The notes under the pieces were generated by a model that was not told the DNA's origin, ran no database searches, and was given only the letters and a program-made list of their open reading frames with translations. Source: an uncultured Coleofasciculus sp. (lineage in GTDB: Bacteria > Cyanobacteriota > Cyanobacteriia > Cyanobacteriales > Coleofasciculaceae). Taken from it: a stretch of 36,926 nt of DNA. This document shows, piece by piece, positions 1 through 8,000 of the stretch. The stretch is taken from NCBI GenBank assembly GCA_937127375.1, contig CAKZMA010000093.1, positions 1 through 36,926 of the forward strand, in the 5' to 3' direction. The translations under genes and the position numbers were made by a program. Numbering within the stretch: position 1 is the stretch's first letter; every line of letters starts with the position of its first letter.

Positions 1-40
1 AGCGAGCAAGATGCTCAATGTAGCGAGCAAGATGCTCGCA
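1..40. repeat. Tandem hairpin repeat downstream of the cluster
   Basis: Two copies of an element with a 21-base period (agcgagcaagatgctc at 1 and 22). The second copy is a perfect hairpin: gcgagca (23-29), loop aga, tgctcgc (33-39). It lies ~85 bases past the stop of the last gene. It could fold in the transcript and stall or stabilize the 3' end, but no U-run follows it within the window, so it is not called a terminator. Confidence 0.6.
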
Positions 41-67
41 CTACGGCAAGGATTTGGCAATTCTTGA

Positions 68-124
68 CATTATGGTTTAAATGCCGAACAGCTTACTCCC
101 TTACCCCTAGAAGAATATCGCAGG
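68..124. other. Non-coding 3' flank of the cluster
   Basis: Short stretch after the stop of gene 10. On the plus strand it is open from 68 to a TAG at 179-181 and its translation has ordinary protein-like composition (for example PLPLEEYRRS), but no start codon or ribosome site precedes it and most of the frame overlaps the end of gene 10. It may be the tail of a decayed gene; I do not call a CDS. Confidence 0.3.
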
Positions 125-3100
125 TCATTGATGGTGATGGAGTTGGAGCAATGGAGGATTGAGAAAGCCTGTATTAATTAGGTAGGAGAAGTAAGTCTTA
201 AAGACTTCAGCATCAACGGGAGGACAAACAATTGAAGTTCCCCCAAGTCCATTGAGAGTATTCTGATAGTCAAACTGTTGCACGGGTGACTTTTGAGATT
301 GGGAGTTGCTGGTTTCTTCGGCAAAAATAGTCATCAGTGGATACAAGGCATTTTCGGGCGAATCTACTGAATCAATCAATTGCTTTCGCCACTGTTCATA
401 AGCGACTAACTCAATCGAATAACCCAAAGAGCGAATATAGCTAACCATTTCCTTCAAGGGTAAGGGTTGAGGATTGACCAGATGAAAAGCTTTTCCGATA
501 GAGTCTTTCTGACTGGAGAGAAAAACAATGGCTTTACTGACATAATCAACCGGGCTTAAATTCAACTGAATATCCTGATTGGGGATACCTCCCAGTTGAA
601 TACAACCTTTAATCATTCTGTAGGTATGATCCCCCGGATTACAAGCCCCTGTTTTGCTGTGTCCTGATATGCGTCCTGGACGATAAATACAGACCGGAAG
701 TCCTCGTTCCCGCGCAATTGTGGCTAATTTCTCAGCCACCCATTTGCTTTGAGCGTAGCCACTGGACGGCATTTTGGCATCATCGAGGCTGTCTTGTTCT
801 CGAACAACTTTAACATCGGGATTGTTAGGATAAACAACACTGATAGTCGAGATGAAATGAACGGGTTTCACTTTAACCTGACAGGCTAACCTTAAAACCT
901 CTTGGGTTCCCAGAACGTTAGCGGCTTTGAGAACTGAATAGGGATAGGTGAAGTTGACGACTGCTCCATTGTGATAGATGACATCGAGTTGACTTGCCAG
1001 CCGTTGAAATTGCGCTTGGCTGAGACCTAAATAGGGTTGAGATAAATCGCCGAGGACGGGGATAATTCTTGACTGGAAGGATTGATGCCAAAGTAAATAA
1101 GTGTCCAGACTCTGTTGAATCTTAGTTTTACCCAACTCAAGGGTTTTCGCCCGGACTAAGCAGTAAATATCGGCTTGAGTTTGTCGGAGGAGTTCGTAAA
1201 GTAAAAAAGTTCCCAGAAACCCCGTTGCACCTGTTAAAAAGATAGCCGTTGGCACAGTGTCTGGGTGATAAGGAATCCCATTGGGGCGAATAGTCGCGTC
1301 TAACACTGCCTCAGTGTTCAGATTGATTGAATCCTGCTCACCTTGAGTGTCGGGTTTTGCTTGTTGGGTGATTTTTTTTGCAATGTTAGCGACAGTCGGC
1401 TGTTGAAAAAGACTACGCAAAGATAAATTGACCTGAAAGGTTTCTCGCACCTGGGCGAGTAACTGAGTAATGAGTAGAGAATGTCCTCCCAAATCGAAGA
1501 AATTATCGTGGATGCCTATTTTTTCAATCCCCAGAACTTGCGCCCAAATCTCGGCGATTTGTTTCTCGACTGGAGTACGCGGTGCGACATAAACGCCTTC
1601 AAGTTCTGGACGGGTTTGTTCAGGTGCGGGTAAGGCACGACGGTCAATTTTACCGTTGGGCGTAAGGGGCAGTGATTTGAGTAGTACAACGACTGAAGGC
1701 ACCATGTATTCAGGCAGTTTGTTTAAACAGAACTGGCGTAACTCGCTAATATTAGGTGTCTGTTTGGGGTTGGGAATTACATAGGCAACTAATCGCTGAC
1801 TATCTAATTCATCTTCAGATAGCCAGACAACGACTTGCTGCACGCTGGGATGCTGACTCAGTACCCCTTCAATTTCTCCGAGTTCGATGCGAAACCCTCG
1901 GATTTTTACTTGATAGTCTACCCGTCCAAGAAACTCAATTGTGCCATCGGGTAAGTAGCGTGCTTTATCCCCTGTTTTATACAGCCTTGGAGAGGGGGTA
2001 TCTTGTCCACCCAACTTTTCTACTGTAATAAACTTCTGTGCCGTTAGTTCGGGACGATTGAGATAACCCCTGGCTACCCCAGCACCACCAATGTATAATT
2101 CGCCCGGTACGCCGATGGGTACAGGTTGCAATTGTTCGTCCAGGAGGTAAACTTGGGTATTGGCGATCGCACGACCGATGGGAACAGTTTTAGCATGATA
2201 ACGATTGCCCTGGCTCTGAACCGGATAAGTGAGGACACCAACGGTGGTTTCTGTGGGACCATAGTGATTGAGAATCCGACAGTTCAGTGCAGTGTCTTGA
2301 ATTTTGCTAACTAACTCCCAGGATGCCGCTTCACCCCCTAGAACTAAACATTGACGCGGTAGGATGGACGCAGATGGGGAGGAGGCTAAGAGGGTAGCTA
2401 GGTGAGAGGGAACGATTTTGAGGTAGTCAATGGGATGATGTTGGACGTACTCGGCGAGTGCTTCCGGGTCAGAGGCTCGCTCTTGGGATAGGATATGTAA
2501 GCATCCTCCTGTACATAAGGCGGGAAAAATTGCCGTGTTGCCTAAATCGGCGGCAAAGGTGGACACGGTAGCGAAGCTGGCACCTGTTGGTATATCCAAT
2601 TTTTCGCAAATGGCATACAAGTAATTCAGGATTTGGCGATGTTCAATAGCAACGCCTTTCGGTTCACCTGTAGAACCAGACGTATAGAGGACATACGCTA
2701 AGGTTTCCGGTGTGACTGTCTGGGTGGGATTGGTATCCGACTCTTGGGCGATTGTTTGCCAATCTGCATCCAGGTACACCACGGTAGGAACTGGAGTATC
2801 CCGGCGTTTGAGAAGTTTCTTTTGGGTTAAGAGAATAGGTACTTGGGCATCTCGTAATCTGAAGGCTAAAGGGTCTAGCGGTAATGCTGAATCAAGAGGA
2901 AGGTAAGCTCCACCCGCTTTGAGAATAGCCAGCATTGCAATGATACTATGAATTGACCGCTCGGCATAAATTCCCACTAACACTTCAGCACCAACGCCCT
3001 GACGTTGCAAATAATGGGCTAATTGATTGCTACGTCGGTTGAGTTCAGCATAAGTGAGTTGTTGGTTTTCCAAGACAAGGGCAATGTTGTCTGGCGTGCG

Positions 3101-4498
3101 TTCTACCTGCTGTTCAAATCGATGATGAATGCATTGAGTTTGAGGATAGGGAGTTTGGGTATCGTTGAGTTCAACGAGTAGGTGATAGCGAGTGCGATCG
3201 CTGATATAATTTAACTCACTCACTCCTATCTCTGGATGGTTGACAGCCTGCTCTACGACAGTTTGAAATTGTTCGGCAAAGCCTTGAATCGCTTCTGGGT
3301 CAAATCGTTGGCTATCGTAGTGAAATTCGGCAATGATAGACTCTTGTTTGCGAACACAGCGAAGCTTTAATTTAAATCGCTCAAAGCAAACCCACTGCTG
3401 ATCAATTGAAAAGGAAACATCACCACTATAATACTGATCCGACCAGTCATCAAATTCAAAGCTAATCGGCAAGTTTGTCTCCTTGTCAGTATCTGTACTC
3501 GCTTGCCCAATAAAATAGTCCTGCCATTGGTCAATTTCAGCCAACTTTTCAGCCAAGTTTGACAAGACTTCGCTAAATTTTAAGTTTTTCTGCAAGGAAC
3601 AGGGAACAGGTAACCCTTTGGCAAGCAGTCCCATCACTTCATTTAATTCTTCATAGCTTCTGCCACTATACACGGTGTTGACCGTAATCTCGGATTGTTG
3701 GGTTAATTGCCAAAGTAAGGCATACCAGCAGGCGAATAATACTTCACCAGGAGTAACATTAGTTCTGTGAGCTAAGGCTTCAAGTTTTGCCGCAACTGCT
3801 GGATTAAGGGTTACCTGATAAACTTCAGGTTCAAAGGGTACAGCATTGACAGATTCAGCCTCAAACGGAAGTGTTATCCTTTGAAGGTTTTGCTCCCGCC
3901 AGTAAGCCTCTCCTGTTGCAGCATCCTCATCCTCTAGGATTTCATTTTGCCATTCAGAAAATTGCAGGTATTGTACGGGTTCGGCTTCAAATACCTCTTC
4001 CCCCTGCAAACAAGCTTCATAAGTTTGGCTAATTTCTTTAACCAAGTTTTTCAGCGTCCAGCTATCTGCACATAAAGCGGGTAATAGCAGCAAGAGAATA
4101 TGGTGATTTTCGGACAGGGTTAGCAGCGATGCCGATAGGATAGACTCCAGTTGAGAGGGGTCATTCAAATCTCTTTTTTCTTGAAGTCGTTGCTGAATAT
4201 GGGCGGATTGCTCTTGTGGACTTAATCCGTTGATATTGACGTGAGTCCAGGATAAGTTTCCGCTTGTTTCTATCACCTGAATGGGCAGTTTAATTCCGGG
4301 TTGTCGGTGAAAGCGGGTGCGGAAAATTTCATGTCGATTAACAATCCGTTCCAAGGCTGCTTTTAACTGTTCAACATTCAAATTACCTTGAATCTGGATC
4401 GCACAAGAAGCCTGATAGACTCTACTATCTTGTTGTAATAACCAAAGCTGCCTTTGTTGAGGTGACAGCCGAAACCCTTCAATCATTTGAGTTTGCAT
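125..4498 (-). CDS. Terminal NRPS: interface(C-like)-A(Asp)-PCP-thioester reductase
   Basis: The last 1457-residue module. Residues ~1-445 are a C-like interface domain close to that of gene 8 (GFRLSPQQRQLWLLQ); the HHxxxDG position reads P-A-L-C-A-D-S (140-146). A ~456-965: code D-L-T-K-V-G-H-V-G plus K, aspartate. PCP DLGGHSLL (~1001). The C-terminus (~1080-1440) is an extended short-chain dehydrogenase-type reductase: NADPH motif TGATGFLG (~1090), a GAVVNF strand and YAQSK (~1249) for the catalytic Tyr-x3-Lys. Such R domains release the chain as an aldehyde, or by a second reduction as an alcohol. There is no E domain, so this Asp should stay L, unlike that of gene 8. The TauD domain at the end of gene 9 is the likely hydroxylase. 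An AGGAG Shine-Dalgarno 6 bases upstream supports the start. A gap of 510 bases separates it from gene 9. Confidence 0.95.
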   Translation of the reverse strand: MQTQMIEGFRLSPQQRQLWLLQQDSRVYQASCAIQIQGNLNVEQLKAALERIVNRHEIFRTRFHRQPGIKLPIQVIETSGNLSWTHVNINGLSPQEQSAHIQQRLQEKRDLNDPSQLESILSASLLTLSENHHILLLLLPALCADSWTLKNLVKEISQTYEACLQGEEVFEAEPVQYLQFSEWQNEILEDEDAATGEAYWREQNLQRITLPFEAESVNAVPFEPEVYQVTLNPAVAAKLEALAHRTNVTPGEVLFACWYALLWQLTQQSEITVNTVYSGRSYEELNEVMGLLAKGLPVPCSLQKNLKFSEVLSNLAEKLAEIDQWQDYFIGQASTDTDKETNLPISFEFDDWSDQYYSGDVSFSIDQQWVCFERFKLKLRCVRKQESIIAEFHYDSQRFDPEAIQGFAEQFQTVVEQAVNHPEIGVSELNYISDRTRYHLLVELNDTQTPYPQTQCIHHRFEQQVERTPDNIALVLENQQLTYAELNRRSNQLAHYLQRQGVGAEVLVGIYAERSIHSIIAMLAILKAGGAYLPLDSALPLDPLAFRLRDAQVPILLTQKKLLKRRDTPVPTVVYLDADWQTIAQESDTNPTQTVTPETLAYVLYTSGSTGEPKGVAIEHRQILNYLYAICEKLDIPTGASFATVSTFAADLGNTAIFPALCTGGCLHILSQERASDPEALAEYVQHHPIDYLKIVPSHLATLLASSPSASILPRQCLVLGGEAASWELVSKIQDTALNCRILNHYGPTETTVGVLTYPVQSQGNRYHAKTVPIGRAIANTQVYLLDEQLQPVPIGVPGELYIGGAGVARGYLNRPELTAQKFITVEKLGGQDTPSPRLYKTGDKARYLPDGTIEFLGRVDYQVKIRGFRIELGEIEGVLSQHPSVQQVVVWLSEDELDSQRLVAYVIPNPKQTPNISELRQFCLNKLPEYMVPSVVVLLKSLPLTPNGKIDRRALPAPEQTRPELEGVYVAPRTPVEKQIAEIWAQVLGIEKIGIHDNFFDLGGHSLLITQLLAQVRETFQVNLSLRSLFQQPTVANIAKKITQQAKPDTQGEQDSINLNTEAVLDATIRPNGIPYHPDTVPTAIFLTGATGFLGTFLLYELLRQTQADIYCLVRAKTLELGKTKIQQSLDTYLLWHQSFQSRIIPVLGDLSQPYLGLSQAQFQRLASQLDVIYHNGAVVNFTYPYSVLKAANVLGTQEVLRLACQVKVKPVHFISTISVVYPNNPDVKVVREQDSLDDAKMPSSGYAQSKWVAEKLATIARERGLPVCIYRPGRISGHSKTGACNPGDHTYRMIKGCIQLGGIPNQDIQLNLSPVDYVSKAIVFLSSQKDSIGKAFHLVNPQPLPLKEMVSYIRSLGYSIELVAYEQWRKQLIDSVDSPENALYPLMTIFAEETSNSQSQKSPVQQFDYQNTLNGLGGTSIVCPPVDAEVFKTYFSYLINTGFLNPPLLQLHHHQ

Positions 4499-4504
4499 TT
4501 TTTA

Positions 4505-4509
4505 CTCCT
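4505..4509 (-). promoter_or_regulatory. Shine-Dalgarno of gene 10
   Basis: AGGAG on the minus strand, 6 bases before ATG at 4498. It favours this start over the in-frame Met five codons later. Confidence 0.7.
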
Positions 4510-4546
4510 AAGTAATTGGACAAAACTAAAGTTAACGGTTGAGGTT

Positions 4547-4595
4547 AGGGAATAGGGAATAGGGAACAGGGAACAGTAAACAGTAAACAGTAAAT
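4547..4595. repeat. Heptanucleotide tandem repeat, seven units
   Basis: Seven consecutive 7-mers: agggaat twice, agggaac twice, agtaaac twice and agtaaat once. This is the short tandemly repeated type common between cyanobacterial genes. The sequence just before it (gttaacggttgag, from 4531) recurs at 10649 before a related array. Confidence 0.85.
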
Positions 4596-4662
4596 ATTTG
4601 AGACTTCTTAACCTTTATCAGTACAGCGTACAGAATTTATGTTCAGGTACTTAACTGAAGGA

Positions 4663-4668
4663 ATTATA
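4663..4668 (-). promoter_or_regulatory. Possible -10 element upstream of gene 10
   Basis: TATAAT on the minus strand about 165 bases before the gene 10 start, with TATACT a few bases further upstream. No convincing TTGACA-like -35 element lies at the right distance. The AT-rich setting makes chance matches easy; this is only a candidate for an internal promoter. Confidence 0.2.
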
Positions 4669-4794
4669 AGCAGTATAAAACCATTGAAAATGATGATTTA
4701 AGCAACATAATACCTCCAAATATGAAGCCTTATTGAAATTTTTATTGACAGATGAAGACTACCAGATGAGGTATGGGATTAGCGAAGCGTTGTG

Positions 4795-4910
4795 CAGGGG
4801 GTATGGGGGAGGCACTCGTCCTATCCCCCTCCCGTCCCCCTTTGAAAGGGGGAAGCCAGAGGATGCTTCGCTTTTTGTTCGATGGGGGTCTGGGGGGCTA
4901 GTCCTCCAGA
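4795..4910. repeat. C/G-run repeat block with palindrome
   Basis: A stretch of ccccc/ggggg runs. Its core at 4835-4853 is a perfect 19-base palindrome (tccccctttgaaaggggga). Further G-runs follow at about 4882-4899. It looks like an interspersed cyanobacterial repeat, possibly a small non-coding mobile relic; no terminal repeats or target duplication could be defined by eye. Confidence 0.5.
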
Positions 4911-5008
4911 AAAACTGCTAGCTTTGACCCTATCTGTAACAAGAATAAAACCAGGATACTTCAACACTTAAGCTAGCTTGTTAAACCCTGAAGTTGATTA
5001 TTAATTAC

Positions 5009-8000
5009 TCATGATAGAGTGATCAAATCTGCCATAGCCACAACAATTTTGCGAGAACCCACATAAGGATTGCGACTGTGAGCCGTCAGCATATTATCTA
5101 ACATCAATAAATCTCCTTTCTGCCAAGAAAAACTAATTTGACTATCTTGATAAATTGCTTCAATCTCTTCCATGACAGACTCCTCAATTGGCGTCCCATC
5201 ACCGTAGTACACATGACGCGGTAACTTATCTTCTCCAAAGAGAGACAATAACGATTGGCGAACCGCTGAATCTAAGCAAGATATATGGTGTAACTGAAGC
5301 TGATTGAAAAATACCAACTCTCCGGTTTTCGGATGCTTGGCGACAGCAGGGCGAATTTTGCGCGTTTTCAAACCATTATTCTCTAGCCATTCAAACTCCA
5401 TATCGGCTTGACGACAGTAGTGTTCCACCTCAGCTTTATTCGTGGTATGGAAGAAATCTTGCCAACTGACATCTAATCCTTCCGTGTAGTTCCGAACATA
5501 CATTAATTGCTTTTGCTCGAATTTTTCTCGCAATTTAGGATTGAGTTGCTGATAAACTTGCCGACAGTCAAGAATGGGCGTTTCTCCACCTTGTTGGGCG
5601 GGTTGAATACAGAAGAACCAAATTTTTAGGGGCAAACGATGCAAGTGAGAACTTTCATTATGAAATAGGATAGTTTTATCGGCTGGATAAGGCGTAGAAC
5701 CATAAACATGACCACTGACGCCTTCGCGGGGTAAATCGCCATAGTCTCCAAATAAATTTGGCTGTATGGCATTAGCCACCTTTTCAAAATCTACAGCAGA
5801 ATTAAGATTAAATCCCCGGAATAAAAGAGCTCCATGTTTGAGCAAGTGAGTTTCAATGAAGTCTCGGTGACTCATTGACCAGTCGGCTAGGTCAATTTCA
5901 GCGCTATCAGGTTCGATAACTAACGGTAAGGATTGTCCAGGTTGAAGAAGCCGAGTCTGAATTAATTGCCGTTGGGGTAAACTGACGGCTTTGGGTTTGA
6001 TCGTTTTAAACTTGCTAAATTTTACCTGTTTTCGCTGGGTTTGTTTAGTCATTTGTTTTTGTTTTTGCGCTTCACTCATCAGTTCTAAGGCATCAATTCG
6101 GGTATCAGGGTTTTTGAGAATGCTACGAATCAGGGTTTCAAAATGATGGCAAAATTCGGTAATTCCCGTAGCTTCAAACCGATCAGTATTATATTTAAAC
6201 CTGCCAACAAGTCCTGTCTCGGTTTGTTCCATAAACAGAGCTAAGTCGAATCGAGCGATTTCGGTATTAATTTCTACAGGTGTAACCGTTAACCCTGAAA
6301 GCGTTAAGTCGGGTAAAGGAGCATTTTGCAGTACAAACAACACTTGAAATAGAGGAGTATGACTCGAATTTCGCTCCGGACGCAAAACTTCCACTAACTT
6401 GGCAAAGGGCAGATCTTGATGTTCGTAAGCGGCTAATGCCACGTCTCGTACCTGCTCAAGTAACTCCCGAAAGCTAGGATTACCAGATAAGTCAGTTCGC
6501 AGCACTAACAGGTTGACAAAAAAGCCAATCAGTGGCTCAATATCCTGGCGATTACGATTAGCAACATCGGTGCCAACAACAATGTCTTTTTGATGACTGT
6601 AGCGATACAACAGAGTTTGAAATGCTGCCAGTAAGGTCATGAACAGAGTCACTTCCTCTTGGCGACTGAGGGTTTGGAGTTGTTCGCGGGTTGTAGTAGA
6701 GAGGTGGAATGAGTGGCTAGCGCTGCGGAATGTGGGAATAGCGGGGGATGGGCGTTGTATGGGTAAGGTTAAGGTTGCCGGAATACCCGCTAATTGTCGT
6801 TGCCAATAAGACAGTTGGGCATCTAATACCTCTCCCTGAAGCCATTGACGCTGCCAATTGGCAAAGTCGGCGTATTGAATGGGTAATTCGGGTAGTAGGA
6901 AAGAGGAGTCTTGGCGGACAACGCTGTCGTAAAGCTGGGTGAATTCCCGAATCAATACCCCAAATGACCAGGCATCACAGACAATGTGATGAATCGTGAA
7001 TAGAAGAATGTGGTCTGATGGACTCAATTTTAGAAGTTTGATTCGTAATAGCGCTCCCTGGGCTAAATCGAAGGGAAACTGGGCTTCTTCTGTAGCCTGT
7101 TGCTGCACTTGAGCCTCTCGCTCCGTTGCCGACAATCCCTGCAAATCGACAACTGGAATATTTAAGGTCAACGTGGGAGCAATAACTTGAACGGGTTGTC
7201 CATCCACAACTCTAAAGTTGGTGCGTAAGACATGGTGACGCCGGACAATTTCGTTGAAACTCTGCTCCAATGCTTGAATATCCAGCCAACCTGTAAGACG
7301 CACGGCAGCAGGCATAGTATAGGTAGCCGCAGTTGGCTCTAACTGATGGAGAAACCACAGCCGTTCTTGAGCAAAGGATAAAGGTATGGGTTGCTCCGGT
7401 GAAACCGGGTTGAGTGGGGGAAGGTGGACATGGGACTCCTGTAGGGCTTGGATAGAATCTGCCAAGCTTGCGACTGTGGGACTCTCAAAAAGAGTGCGTA
7501 GGGGCAGTTCTAGGTGGAAAACATTTCGCAACCTAGAAATAACCTGAGTGGCTGAGAGAGAATGCCCTCCCAAGTCAAAGAAGTTATCCTCAATCCCCAC
7601 TGGCTGAACACCCAGCACCTGAGTCCAGATTCCGGCAATCACCTCCTCGAAGGGGGTGCGAGGTGCAATGTACGTCTGTTCTGGGTGGCGTTGTGACCAA
7701 TCCGGTGCGGGTAAGGCGCGACGATTGATTTTACCATTGGGCGTCAGTGGCAGTTTGTCAAGTACCATCAACGCCGAGGGAATCATATAAGAGGGTAACT
7801 TCTGGGCTAAAAAGTGGCGCACCTGAGAACTGGTGAGCGTCTGCTCTGGCTGCAAGACCAAATAGGCGACTAAGCTAGGATTGCCCCGTTCATCCTGCCG
7901 AAGTGCGATCGCCGTTTCTGCTACAGCCGGATGTTGGGTTAAAATGGTTTCGATTTCTCCGAGTTCGATGCGGAACCCCCGAACCTTAACCTGCTCGTCA

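Larger units (their letters stand above)
4499..5008. other. 510-base intergenic gap between genes 9 and 10
   Basis: The largest gap inside the cluster. From the gene 10 side it holds a Shine-Dalgarno, heptanucleotide tandem repeats (4547-4595), an AT-rich stretch with a possible -10 element, and a C/G-rich repeat block (about 4795-4910) with a perfect palindrome at 4835-4853. A 62-codon plus-strand frame crosses this block but follows low-complexity repeat sequence and is not credible as a gene. Confidence 0.7.

Noticed and set aside
23-39. Rho-independent terminator for the cluster
   Set aside because: A perfect 7-base stem hairpin exists but no U-tract follows on the minus strand within the window; the tandem copy indicates a repeat element.
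4547-4595. CRISPR-like array
   Set aside because: Units are 7 bases with no spacers; these are simple tandem heptamers.
4733-4921. Plus-strand frame of 62 codons in the gap between genes 9 and 10
   Set aside because: It runs through a C/G-run repeat block with a palindrome; composition reflects the repeat, and there is no domain or ribosome site.
4499-5008. Fur box in the largest gap
   Set aside because: No convincing 19-base Fur-type palindrome could be found by eye; the one palindrome there is made of C/G runs. Iron control would more likely act at the promoter outside the window.
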